Source: CAVIQK01 sp963644945
GTDB lineage: Bacteria; Bacillota; Clostridia; Christensenellales; DTU072
Direction of reading: 5' to 3'
DNA: 64,000 nt
Assembly: GCA_963644945.1 (NCBI GenBank)
Contig: CAVIQK010000007.1
Location: 14,694 to 78,693 of the forward strand
Part shown: positions 23,535 to 30,437 of the stretch, piece after piece
How the letters are laid out: the number at the start of each line of letters is the position of its first letter
Position numbering within the stretch: the stretch's first letter is position 1
Notes under the pieces: generated by a model
The model's input: the letters and a program-made list of their open reading frames with translations, nothing else
Database searches by the model: none
Told to the model about the DNA's origin: nothing
Translations under genes and position numbers: made by a program

Positions 23535-26183
23535 TTAAAGATCGCCATCAGTACAGTGTACAATGATTACTGTATGACTACCACCATAATTCCAATCGGG
23601 TTCTTTTTCAATAGCATTAAATTGTTCTTTAGTTCCAGAGTAATTTATAACTACATTAGACATATCAAAAGAGCCGGTATAAAATTTAGTAATAGATGTC
23701 GGAAGATTAATAATTATACCATTCTTACCACCACAATATTCAGACAAAGTTGATAACCCACCATGTTTTATTTCTTTGATTCCATCTGCCAATGTGATTG
23801 AATCAACAGCATTTTTAGCCCGTGTACCAAAGTTATCAGTTAAACCAATGACCGGTTTGCCATTATAATAAGCACCGACAACGATATTTCTATTAGTACA
23901 AGTTCCTATTCCTTTTACATAATAAGAAGTTCCGTCGTCACTTAATGTGTATTCAAGTCCTTGAGATGGCCATTCTTTACGTTTGTTATTTTCATAATAC
24001 CAATAGTTACCAGATTCTGTTGGTTGTGTTTCTGAGTAGTAATATCTAGTCGCGGATACGAATTTATCATTTCTATCACTAATATTTACACTCCATTCAG
24101 TTGATGTACCTTTATAATAAACATATGTTAATCTTGTACAATCTTCGAATGCACTTGAACCTATTGTGGTTACGCTTTTAGGAATGACTATACTTGTTAA
24201 ACTTGTACAACCATCGAATGCACTTTCACCTATTGTGGTTACGCTATCAGGAATAACTATACTTGTTAAACTTGTACAGCCATAGAATGCCCATCCACCT
24301 ATGGAGGTTACGCTTTTAGGGATGTCTATACTTGTTAAACTTGTACAACCATCGAATGCACTTTCACCTATTGTGGTTACGCTATCAGGAATAACTATAC
24401 TTGTTAAACTTGTACAGCCATAGAATGCCCATCCACCTATGGAGGTTACGCTTTTAGGGATGTCTATACTTGTTAAACTTGTACAACCATCGAATGCACT
24501 TTCACCTATTGTGGTTACGCTTTTTCCGTTATAAATAGAAGGTATAATTATATCAGCATCAGTACAAGTTCCTATTCCTGAAACAGAATATGAATTTCCA
24601 TCAGTACTTAATGTATATGCAAGACCTTTAGATGGAATTACCCATACTTCTATTTCGTTATTTACATAATGCCAATACTTATTAGAAGTATCTGTTGGTT
24701 GTGTTTCTGCGTAGTAATATTTAGCAGCAGATACGAATTTATCATTTCTATCACTAATATTTACACTACATTCAGCCGATGTTCCTTTATAATAAACGTT
24801 TGTTAGATTTGTACAATCTTCGAATGCACTTAAACCTATTGTGGTTACGCTTTTAGGAATGACTATACTTGTCAACTTCTCACAACCCCAGAATGCATAC
24901 TGGTTTATTATAGTCACGCTATCCGGAATAACTACGTTTGTTAAGTTTTTACAACGATAGAATGTAGAATCGCTTATAGAGGTTATGCCATTACCTATTG
25001 TCAAACTTGTCAAATTGGTGCATGATTGGAATGCATAATCAGCTATTGTAGTTACACTATCGGGGATTGTTACATTTGTTAATTTTTCACAACCCCAGAA
25101 TGCATGATCTCCAATTGTAGTTACGCTATCAGATATGACGATATTTGCCAAGTTGGTACATCCGGAGAATGCATGTCCACCGATGGAAGTAACTTTATTT
25201 GTGATGGTAACGCTAGTAATTTTATCATTATAATAGGCAAAATAATCATTTATTTTATATGTTTCACCATTATAATCATTGGGTAATACTATTGATGTTT
25301 CATTACCTACATATTTAATTAGATAATTGGTTCCATCGTATGTATAGAATAAACATCCATCTTTATTTACTACGTCACTTGATCCCGATGTTTTGATATT
25401 TAATGCATAACAACCGGGATTTGAATAATATTCCGTTTTATCTATACTTGAAGATGATTTATTTACTATTTCCACTAAGCTCGTACATTCACATAATGCC
25501 AAATCACCTATTGAAGTTACACTACTACCTATTGTTACACTCGTTAAGTTTTCACAGTCATATAATACATTATCACCTATGGTGGTTACGGTATCGGGAA
25601 TAACAACACTTATTAAACTTGCAACTTCTTTGAATGCATCCTTACTTATTCCGGTTACACTCTTTCCTTCATGTGTAGAAGGTATAACAAGATTAGCATC
25701 GGTACAAGTTCCTATTCCTTTTACATAATAAGAAGTTCCGTCATCACTTAAAACGTATTCAAGACCTTCGCTATAATATTTAATCTTTTTTACTTGATCT
25801 AATGTGATTTCTTGCGTTCCTTCTTCATCGGCAAATATTTTGTCACAAGTAGAACACTTATAATAAGCTTCTGTTCCATCGATTGCATAAGTTGCATCTA
25901 CTTTTGCAACCTTTTCAATTGTGTGGACATGCGCTTTATTACATGTGACAAGTACAATTACCAATATTAGAATAATTATCAATAAACCTGCCGCTATTGC
26001 AGCTGCAATCTTAGTCCAAAAATAATTATTCTTTGTAAATGTGTTTTTGCATTTGGTTAAGAAATTTTCTTCTTTGTTTTCAGTTTGTTCGACGTTTTCT
26101 GTTTCTTCGACGTTTTCTGATTGTTCAACGTTTTCTGTTTGTTCGACGTTTTCAGTTTGTTCTTTGTTTTCTTTTTCTTCCAT
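23535..26183 (-). CDS. BspA-like leucine-rich-repeat surface protein with N-terminal membrane anchor
   Basis: The 882-aa product has an N-terminal cytoplasmic region (1-55) made of ENVEQT-like hexads. One membrane helix follows at about 56-80, and the rest should lie outside the cell. Residues 84-135 form a small module with a CSTCDKIF Cys pair, common in Firmicute surface proteins. Many 23-aa LRR_5 repeats of the form LTSIxIPxSVTTIGxxAFxGC then follow. A GLEYTLSDDGTSYYVKGIGTCT module occurs three times and divides the LRR blocks. Such proteins commonly mediate adhesion. It has no LPxTG, and no clear lipobox. The ribosome site AAGGAG supports the start. Confidence 0.88.
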   Translation of the reverse strand: MEEKENKEQTENVEQTENVEQSENVEETENVEQTENKEENFLTKCKNTFTKNNYFWTKIAAAIAAGLLIIILILVIVLVTCNKAHVHTIEKVAKVDATYAIDGTEAYYKCSTCDKIFADEEGTQEITLDQVKKIKYYSEGLEYVLSDDGTSYYVKGIGTCTDANLVIPSTHEGKSVTGISKDAFKEVASLISVVIPDTVTTIGDNVLYDCENLTSVTIGSSVTSIGDLALCECTSLVEIVNKSSSSIDKTEYYSNPGCYALNIKTSGSSDVVNKDGCLFYTYDGTNYLIKYVGNETSIVLPNDYNGETYKINDYFAYYNDKITSVTITNKVTSIGGHAFSGCTNLANIVISDSVTTIGDHAFWGCEKLTNVTIPDSVTTIADYAFQSCTNLTSLTIGNGITSISDSTFYRCKNLTNVVIPDSVTIINQYAFWGCEKLTSIVIPKSVTTIGLSAFEDCTNLTNVYYKGTSAECSVNISDRNDKFVSAAKYYYAETQPTDTSNKYWHYVNNEIEVWVIPSKGLAYTLSTDGNSYSVSGIGTCTDADIIIPSIYNGKSVTTIGESAFDGCTSLTSIDIPKSVTSIGGWAFYGCTSLTSIVIPDSVTTIGESAFDGCTSLTSIDIPKSVTSIGGWAFYGCTSLTSIVIPDSVTTIGESAFDGCTSLTSIVIPKSVTTIGSSAFEDCTRLTYVYYKGTSTEWSVNISDRNDKFVSATRYYYSETQPTESGNYWYYENNKRKEWPSQGLEYTLSDDGTSYYVKGIGTCTNRNIVVGAYYNGKPVIGLTDNFGTRAKNAVDSITLADGIKEIKHGGLSTLSEYCGGKNGIIINLPTSITKFYTGSFDMSNVVINYSGTKEQFNAIEKEPDWNYGGSHTVIIVHCTDGDL
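24188..24521 (-). repeat. 138-bp exact tandem repeat in the LRR gene (2.4 copies)
   Basis: 24188-24325 and 24326-24463 appear identical base for base, and the first 58 bp recur at 24464-24521. Each unit encodes 46 aa, two 23-aa LRRs. The other LRRs of the gene differ at the DNA level, so this duplication is recent. Confidence 0.92.
26081..26170 (-). repeat. 18-bp tandem repeat encoding the ENVEQT N-terminus (5 units)
   Basis: Five consecutive 18-bp units start at 26081, 26099, 26117, 26135 and 26153, with few differences. They encode the cytoplasmic ENVEQT/ENVEQS/ENVEET hexads. Confidence 0.9.
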
Positions 26184-26204
26184 AATACAACTCCTTTTAC
26201 CTAA

Positions 26205-26233
26205 ATTTTATCAAACCAAAAATCAAATTTCAA
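26205..26233 (-). promoter_or_regulatory. Promoter of the LRR gene
   Basis: Minus-strand -35 TTGAAA (26233-26228), 17-bp spacer, -10 TAAAAT (26210-26205). In the surrounding 442-bp gap I see only this, the tRNA with its signals, a small TCGGC/GCCGA hairpin near 26262-26278, and the terminator of the next unit. Confidence 0.75.
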
Positions 26234-26372
26234 GTGTGTAATGTTTATTTTTAATAAAATTAAAAATCGGCAACATCGCCGACCTTATATATTTGGTTAT
26301 TAGTATTTCTCTAACACCTTATTCATACGACTTTAATTAGGTTTATTCGTTTCTTATATTTTTATATAGTGT

Positions 26373-26410
26373 ATAAAAAAACATCCTGTAAATTCCTACA
26401 GAATGTCGTT
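26373..26410 (-). terminator. Intrinsic terminator of tRNA-Arg
   Basis: ACATTCTGTA pairs with TACAGGATGT (one U-G pair) and is followed by TTTTTTTATA on the minus strand, directly after the tRNA. Confidence 0.85.
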
Positions 26411-26413
26411 TTT

Positions 26414-26488
26414 TGGTACTCCCGACGGGAATCGAACCCATAACTAACCCTTAGGAGGGGTTTGTTATATCCATTTAACTACGGAAGC
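26414..26488 (-). tRNA. tRNA-Arg (anticodon CCU, reads AGG)
   Basis: The 75-nt minus-strand sequence folds as a cloverleaf. The acceptor GCTTCCG pairs with CGGGAGT (G-U pairs at 1-72 and 4-69). The D stem is GTTA/TAAC. The anticodon stem AACCC/GGGTT encloses the loop CTCCTAA, giving anticodon CCT. The T arm is ATGGG-TTCGATT-CCCGT. The discriminator A and a 3' CCA are encoded. It has its own promoter and terminator. Confidence 0.93.
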
Positions 26489-26502
26489 CTGATTGGAATT
26501 GC

Positions 26503-26531
26503 TTTATAAAATCATAGTGATTTTCTAGCAA
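26503..26531 (-). promoter_or_regulatory. Promoter of tRNA-Arg
   Basis: Minus-strand -35 TTGCTA (26531-26526), 17-bp spacer, -10 TATAAA (26508-26503), 14 bp before the mature 5' end. Confidence 0.75.
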
Positions 26532-26593
26532 GTAATATTATTTTACTCGTTATAATCTACAAAATCAACAGTTTTGAGCAAAGCGAAGGTATT

Positions 26594-26620
26594 TGAAAAG
26601 GCGGTAGATTTACCGCCCTC
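26594..26620 (-). terminator. Intrinsic terminator of the ADP-ribose gene cluster
   Basis: GGCGGTA (26600-26606) pairs with TACCGCC (26611-26617) with a 4-nt loop, followed by TTTTC on the minus strand. It is 9 bp after the macrodomain gene stop. Confidence 0.8.
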
Positions 26621-26625
26621 TCTTT

Positions 26626-27687
26626 TTATGGTACGAACTTTACTTTGCCCCCCACGACTTCGTTGTAGAGTAAATCCATTTCGTAGAGTTTTTTCCATTT
26701 GCCGAAGGAACCAAATTTTCCTTCAACGTAGTCCATAAAGAACATATCTAGGTCGCTTGTCGGATTGAATCCATGTCCGCATAAAGACATAAATTGTATT
26801 ATCTCGGTTTTATTTAGGTTGAGAAGTATTGAAAACCTATACACGTCTATTTTTGAAAGTGTTTTGTTGTCGTGTATTTTGTTTCTCTTGTGCGAATCAT
26901 ATTCCCTAAGTGTCTTGACCGGCAAGTCTTTCTGGATGCAATAATCTTCGACAAAATCATACGGATGGGCATAAGAACGTTTGTCGGCGGAAGTAAATTT
27001 AGGCGAAAATATATCATGAGGATTAATGTCGGATACAAAATCCATAACTCTTAAAAATGAGTGTTCGTTTTTTATTTCATCGCTTATTCTCCCGTTGAAG
27101 TCTATACGACTTTGGTTGAATCCGTTTCCAAAATATTTTCTATATATTTTCTCTTTTTTATCGATGCTTTTGTAGTCCTTTTTAGTGTCCGGCTTGCGAT
27201 AAATAATTATGCTTGCATTGATTATTTCTTTTTTGAGTTTGTTTCCATTGTTTTCGAGTTCTTCCTCTTTTTCGGAAACTTCCTCCAAGACTTTTAACAA
27301 CGTATCATAAGATTCTCCTTCGGAGTAGCCGTTGTAGCCGGCACCGATTAGAGGAATACCTATTTTTTTATAGCCTTTGCTTATCGCAAATTCTATCACC
27401 GATTTGTATGCATTATATAAGGCTATATTATCCTTGTCGTCTTTTGCCATCGGGGTTACTATGTGTAAGACATGTCCTACGGGTAAATCTCCGCCGTCAG
27501 TCTCAAACATGTATCCGTATTCCATATCCCTCTTGCTGTCGATTTGCCCTTTGATGTATTTTAGGTTGATTCCGTTTATGATCTCTTTACAAAGGGCTCC
27601 GTATTCCGCACCGTTTTTCCCTAAACTATTTACCAATACATCGCCTTTGTATTTGATTGCATTTTGGTATATTACCGAAAAAGACAT
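26626..27687 (-). CDS. Macrodomain protein with C-terminal helical domain
   Basis: The first 165 residues of this 353-aa protein look like a macrodomain of the VNS type (KGDVLVNSLGKNG, then VGHVLHIVTP and GIPLIGAGYNGYSEG). This is the branch related to ADP-ribose binders and TARG1/ALC1-like hydrolases rather than YmdB. Residues of about 165-240 are charged and linker-like. The C-terminal portion (RFSILLNLNKTEIIQFMSLCGHGFNPTSDLDMFFMDY) resembles a helix-turn-helix-like tail seen at the end of various Firmicute macro and kinase proteins; I cannot name that domain with certainty. It is the last gene of the cluster, 32 bp after the two-repeat protein. Confidence 0.75.
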   Translation of the reverse strand: MSFSVIYQNAIKYKGDVLVNSLGKNGAEYGALCKEIINGINLKYIKGQIDSKRDMEYGYMFETDGGDLPVGHVLHIVTPMAKDDKDNIALYNAYKSVIEFAISKGYKKIGIPLIGAGYNGYSEGESYDTLLKVLEEVSEKEEELENNGNKLKKEIINASIIIYRKPDTKKDYKSIDKKEKIYRKYFGNGFNQSRIDFNGRISDEIKNEHSFLRVMDFVSDINPHDIFSPKFTSADKRSYAHPYDFVEDYCIQKDLPVKTLREYDSHKRNKIHDNKTLSKIDVYRFSILLNLNKTEIIQFMSLCGHGFNPTSDLDMFFMDYVEGKFGSFGKWKKLYEMDLLYNEVVGGKVKFVP

Positions 27688-27719
27688 TTTTTATTCTCCT
27701 TTTGTCGATCTCAATGTTT

Positions 27720-28184
27720 TTAAACTTCTTCGTCGACGAACGAGATACCTTTCGTCTTTTTGTCTTCGAGGCTCATCGCTTTGAACTCTTCGGTCAGTTC
27801 ATATCCGATGACGTCCAAATATGACGCCATTTCCTCAAGCGAAATTTTGTCTTGTTGATACATTACATAAAGTCCTCCGATGATGTCTTCTTCTGAGCAC
27901 CCTTGTTGTTTTAGTTTTTCGAATGTTTCTAGAAATCGTTCTTCGGTCATTATATCATCCATTTCGTCGTCGTACTGGATGCCTTTCGTCTTTTGGTCTT
28001 CGGGACTCATCTCTTTGAACTCTTCGGTCAGTTCGTATCCGAGGGTGTCCAAATACGATTCCAATTCCTCAAGCGAAATTTTGCCTTGTTGGAACATTAC
28101 ATAAAGTCCTCCGAGGATTTCTTCATCTGTTTGGCCTTGTTCTTTTAGCATTTTGAATGCTTTTTCTGCTTCTTCTCTAGTCAT
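27720..28184 (-). CDS. Unrecognised acidic protein of two tandem 70-aa repeats
   Basis: I do not recognise this 154-aa family. Two copies of one module (about residues 1-78 and 79-154) are visible. Both carry GGLYVM-QQ-KISLEE, then SYLD-GYELTEEFK-MS-ED-KTKGI. The first half of each module (RFLETFEKLKQQGCSEEDIIGGL) looks helical. It is cytoplasmic, with no signal or membrane segment. It lies between the ADP-ribosylglycohydrolase and macrodomain genes with its own promoter (28206-28234) and AAGGAG site, so it may support ADP-ribose metabolism. The duplication is seen; the role is unknown. Confidence 0.8.
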   Translation of the reverse strand: MTREEAEKAFKMLKEQGQTDEEILGGLYVMFQQGKISLEELESYLDTLGYELTEEFKEMSPEDQKTKGIQYDDEMDDIMTEERFLETFEKLKQQGCSEEDIIGGLYVMYQQDKISLEEMASYLDVIGYELTEEFKAMSLEDKKTKGISFVDEEV

Positions 28185-28205
28185 TTTGATTTCTCCTTGA
28201 ATATT

Positions 28206-28234
28206 ATTTTATCATTTTTTTTGATGGTTTTCAA
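28206..28234 (-). promoter_or_regulatory. Internal promoter for the two-repeat and macrodomain genes
   Basis: Minus-strand -35 TTGAAA (28234-28229), 17-bp spacer, -10 TAAAAT (28211-28206), 22 bp before the ATG at 28184. No terminator separates this from the glycohydrolase gene. Confidence 0.6.
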
Positions 28235-28285
28235 TACTTACATAATTGCTGCTTGGGTTTCCTACCATTCAACGACATCTGTTTT

Positions 28286-29089
28286 TTAGAAACTTTCTTT
28301 GTCTTTTAGGAATTTTTCTACAACTTTTCTCGGATTGCATCCGTTTACACTCTTAGGCAAATTGCCGATCGTTCCGTCCACCAGCCATGCGGGGACATCT
28401 TTATAAAATGCTTCCGCTATGGCACACGATATCGCCGAAGTCGTGTCGCAGTCGCCTCCGATCGAAATTGTCGTTCGCAAACAGTCTTCAAACGAATCGG
28501 ATATCAAGAAACAATATATTGCTTGCGGGACGGTAACTTGACAGATTTCCTGATCGTGAAAATATGTTTTTCTGAGTTCTTCATAGTCAAAATCAAGACT
28601 ATAATACTGCTCGACATATTTACGAATAAACTCTTTGTCTTTCCCTTTCCTTGCGTAATATATACACATTGCGGTCACTTCTGCTCCTTTGAGTCCTTCG
28701 GGGTGATCGTGGGTGACTTCGGTTACGGCTTTTGCAAGTGCTTTCACTTCTTCTTCGCTTTGTCCGTACCAACCGCACGCCGACACTCTCATCGCAGAGC
28801 CGTTGCCACAACTGTAATACGATTCTTTTGTGTCGCTATATAGCGCCCAATGGAAGAATCTTCCGCCGTACCCGGCATTGGGATATGCTCTTGCCCACTT
28901 TCTGAACGTGTCTATTATCGCATTGCGATCGTTTTCTTGACGATGTTGAAGTATGTCGCACACTGCTAGTGTCATAATACTGTCGTCTGTGACTTCAAAA
29001 TCGTTGTATCTTATTTCAAAGTCTTTGGTTTTAATGTTGTTGAATTCGTACTTAGATCCTACCGAATCTCCTATTATTGCTCCTATCAT
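28286..29089 (-). CDS. ADP-ribosylglycohydrolase (DraG/ARH family)
   Basis: The 267-aa enzyme begins MIGAIIGDSVGSKYEF, as ARH-family proteins do. It carries both dinuclear-metal motifs intact: VTDDSIMT near residue 34 and GGDCDTTSAI near residue 215. The middle segment GNGSAMRVSACGW is also typical. The family removes ADP-ribose from proteins, nucleic acids or small molecules; DraG acts on arginine-linked ADP-ribose. It sits directly under GC-dyad promoter B with an AAGGAG ribosome site. The neighbouring macrodomain genes point to a shared ADP-ribose theme. Confidence 0.92.
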   Translation of the reverse strand: MIGAIIGDSVGSKYEFNNIKTKDFEIRYNDFEVTDDSIMTLAVCDILQHRQENDRNAIIDTFRKWARAYPNAGYGGRFFHWALYSDTKESYYSCGNGSAMRVSACGWYGQSEEEVKALAKAVTEVTHDHPEGLKGAEVTAMCIYYARKGKDKEFIRKYVEQYYSLDFDYEELRKTYFHDQEICQVTVPQAIYCFLISDSFEDCLRTTISIGGDCDTTSAISCAIAEAFYKDVPAWLVDGTIGNLPKSVNGCNPRKVVEKFLKDKESF

Positions 29090-29139
29090 GGCAATTCTCC
29101 TTGTTTTAATTTTTTTCGCCGGCTTTTGTTAACAATTTA

Positions 29140-29187
29140 ATTATAATCTGTCTTTTTTGTGATTTTTGCCCCTGTAGGGGGGTAAAT
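29140..29187 (-). promoter_or_regulatory. GC-dyad promoter B (ADP-ribosylglycohydrolase gene)
   Basis: Read on the minus strand: TTTACCCCCC, TACA, GGGGCAAA, then 23 bp from the last G of GGGG to a perfect -10 TATAAT (29145-29140) followed by TAAAT. The -35 position reads CAAAAA. The dyad is in the opposite orientation to A and C, as expected for a symmetric site bound by a dimer. Confidence 0.75.
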
Positions 29188-29212
29188 TTAAGAATTTTAT
29201 TTTTTGTCTTTT

Positions 29213-29629
29213 TTATTTTGACGGGCGCATGTCTTCGTCTTTTGCAAAAAACTCATCTTTATCCCAGTTGTAAAAGGGTTTCTCTTTTATTTCCTCGATT
29301 TCTTGTATTTCGGAGTGATCGGGATAAAGTTCCCAACTCGTAAACAAGTTTTGACCGGAAAACGGGTAAATCCAACTCATCAAAATAGCATCTTTCAAAT
29401 CACTGCGAACAACTACAAAATATTCGCAACATTTGTCAATTTTATATATTTCTCTTTGTCTTTCCATTCTTCGTTCACGATTTCGCATTTCGTTTTCCAT
29501 TTTAATGGAATCTTCAATGTCCATGTGGTCGATCTTACTAAAATACGATTTTGCCTTCCCAAAATACTCTTCTTCTGTCATTCCTACAAAAAACTCTTTT
29601 GCGTATATGTCTTGTGCTACGATAATCAT
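29213..29629 (-). CDS. Small unknown soluble protein
   Basis: I do not recognise this 138-aa protein. It has no signal peptide or membrane helix. Residues 30-60 are a charged helix (MENEMRNRERRMERQREI). A hydrophobic core follows with a CC pair (KCCEYFVVVRSDLKDAILMSWIYP), and the C-terminus is acidic. GGAGG lies 8 bp before the ATG. It follows the 106-aa gene after 22 bp and is therefore expected to be under GC-dyad promoter C. No terminator is obvious between it and promoter B. Confidence 0.75.
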   Translation of the reverse strand: MIIVAQDIYAKEFFVGMTEEEYFGKAKSYFSKIDHMDIEDSIKMENEMRNRERRMERQREIYKIDKCCEYFVVVRSDLKDAILMSWIYPFSGQNLFTSWELYPDHSEIQEIEEIKEKPFYNWDKDEFFAKDEDMRPSK

Positions 29630-29651
29630 TGTGTGCCTCCTATAATATTTT

Positions 29652-29972
29652 TTATGCTGCTAAATCAAGTGTTGTGTGTTTTATGCTTCTGGAATATGCT
29701 TTGTGCGGTTTTACGTCATATCCAAAACTCATTCCGTAATCTTGAGATAATTTTTTGATGTATTTGGGAATTTTCTCAAGAGTTCTTCTTATCGGTTCGC
29801 TTTTGGCTCTTTTGAAGTTTCCTATGTCGTCAAGCGCAACACCGTTTTTGAAATATGCGTGATTGGACATATTGAATCTTTGTTCGAACAAATGATATCT
29901 TTCTCCGTTCATCTCCAAATAATACTCGTGTACATCGTTTTCTGTTGTTTTACAATAAATTTTTGCTTGCAT
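29652..29972 (-). CDS. Small unknown protein, first gene under GC-dyad promoter C
   Basis: This 106-aa protein is not one I recognise. It starts MQAKIYCKTTENDVHEYYLEM, looks like a beta-rich N-terminus, and has a basic C-terminal half (RRTLEKIPKYIKKLSQDYGM). It has no membrane segment. GGAGG is 6 bp before the ATG. Reading frame, ribosome site and a dedicated promoter make it a real gene. Its pairing with the 138-aa gene and the common promoter type link it to the glycohydrolase unit. Confidence 0.75.
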   Translation of the reverse strand: MQAKIYCKTTENDVHEYYLEMNGERYHLFEQRFNMSNHAYFKNGVALDDIGNFKRAKSEPIRRTLEKIPKYIKKLSQDYGMSFGYDVKPHKAYSRSIKHTTLDLAA

Positions 29973-30001
29973 GTTTGCCTCCGTTCGTGTTTTGTAATTT
30001 A

Positions 30002-30048
30002 ACTATAACACCCCCGAATCGTCATTTTTACCCCCCTAGAGGGGCAAA
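30002..30048 (-). promoter_or_regulatory. GC-dyad promoter C (106-aa and 138-aa genes)
   Basis: Minus strand: TTTGCCCC, TCTA, GGGGGGTAAA (30048-30027), then exactly 23 bp from the last G to -10 TATAGT (30007-30002) followed by TAAAT. The -35 position is TAAAAA. The dyad and the next seven bases (TAAAAATGA) match promoter A almost base for base. Confidence 0.75.
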
Positions 30049-30083
30049 TTTAAAAAATTTCAAAATTTTCAGATTATTTTTTC

Positions 30084-30138
30084 TTGACTCTAAGTTTTTA
30101 CAGATTTAACATATAATCAGTAGTACCCCTAGGGGGTA
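30084..30138 (+). promoter_or_regulatory. csoR promoter with CsoR-type operator
   Basis: -35 TTGACT (30084-30089) has a 17-bp spacer to TAACAT (30107-30112); a TATAAT overlaps at 30112-30117. Directly downstream lies TACCCCTAGGGGGTA (30124-30138), a G/C-tract palindrome with a TA centre typical of CsoR operators. It is 22 bp before the csoR ATG, a repressing position. Confidence 0.82.
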
Positions 30139-30160
30139 TAAATCGAATAAGGAGAACAAT

Positions 30161-30427
30161 ATGGCATCCAAAGAATTGAGAGCCCAACAAAAAAATCGGC
30201 TCCTAAGAATTGAAGGACAAATAAAAGGTATCATCAATATGATGGACGAAGGCAAACAGTGCGGAGAGATCCTCATGCAACTGGCGGCAGCCGAATCGGC
30301 GCTAAATAGTCTGTCTCGCTCTATCATCAAATCGCACCTTACCCACTGCGTTGTATCGGCTGTCGAAGAAAACAGACCGGAAGTCATCGAAGAATTTGCA
30401 GAAATTTTGGATACATATATTAAATAG
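30161..30427 (+). CDS. csoR: CsoR-family copper-sensing repressor
   Basis: The 88-aa all-helical tetrameric repressor carries the Cu(I) triad Cys34, His59 and Cys63, with the 25- and 4-residue spacing of CsoR Cys36-His61-Cys65. The N-terminal RLLRIEGQIKGI is the family's DNA-contact helix. It has its own operator directly upstream, so it is autoregulated. The metal ATPase gene begins 10 bp after its stop. The RcnR/FrmR branches differ in the N-terminal ligand and are less likely. Confidence 0.92.
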   Translation: MASKELRAQQKNRLLRIEGQIKGIINMMDEGKQCGEILMQLAAAESALNSLSRSIIKSHLTHCVVSAVEENRPEVIEEFAEILDTYIK

Positions 30428-30437
30428 GAGAGAGATT

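Noticed and set aside
24188..24521. Regular direct repeats considered as a CRISPR array
   Set aside because: The units are contiguous, in frame and encode LRRs; there are no spacers.
25939..25955. Possible lipobox (VLVTC) in the LRR protein
   Set aside because: The residue before Cys is Thr, and a 55-residue charged segment precedes the helix, so a signal anchor fits better than a lipoprotein signal.
26262..26284. TCGGC/GCCGA hairpin with T run between tRNA-Arg and the LRR gene
   Set aside because: It could be a second terminator or a leader element, but the LRR promoter lies downstream of it and no upstream transcript is evident, so I did not call it.
30124..30138. CsoR operator treated as a fourth copy of the GC-dyad promoter element
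   Set aside because: Its centre is TA rather than four bases, it lies downstream of the -10 and has a normal -35, so it is a repressor site of a different layout. A shared regulator remains possible but unproven.
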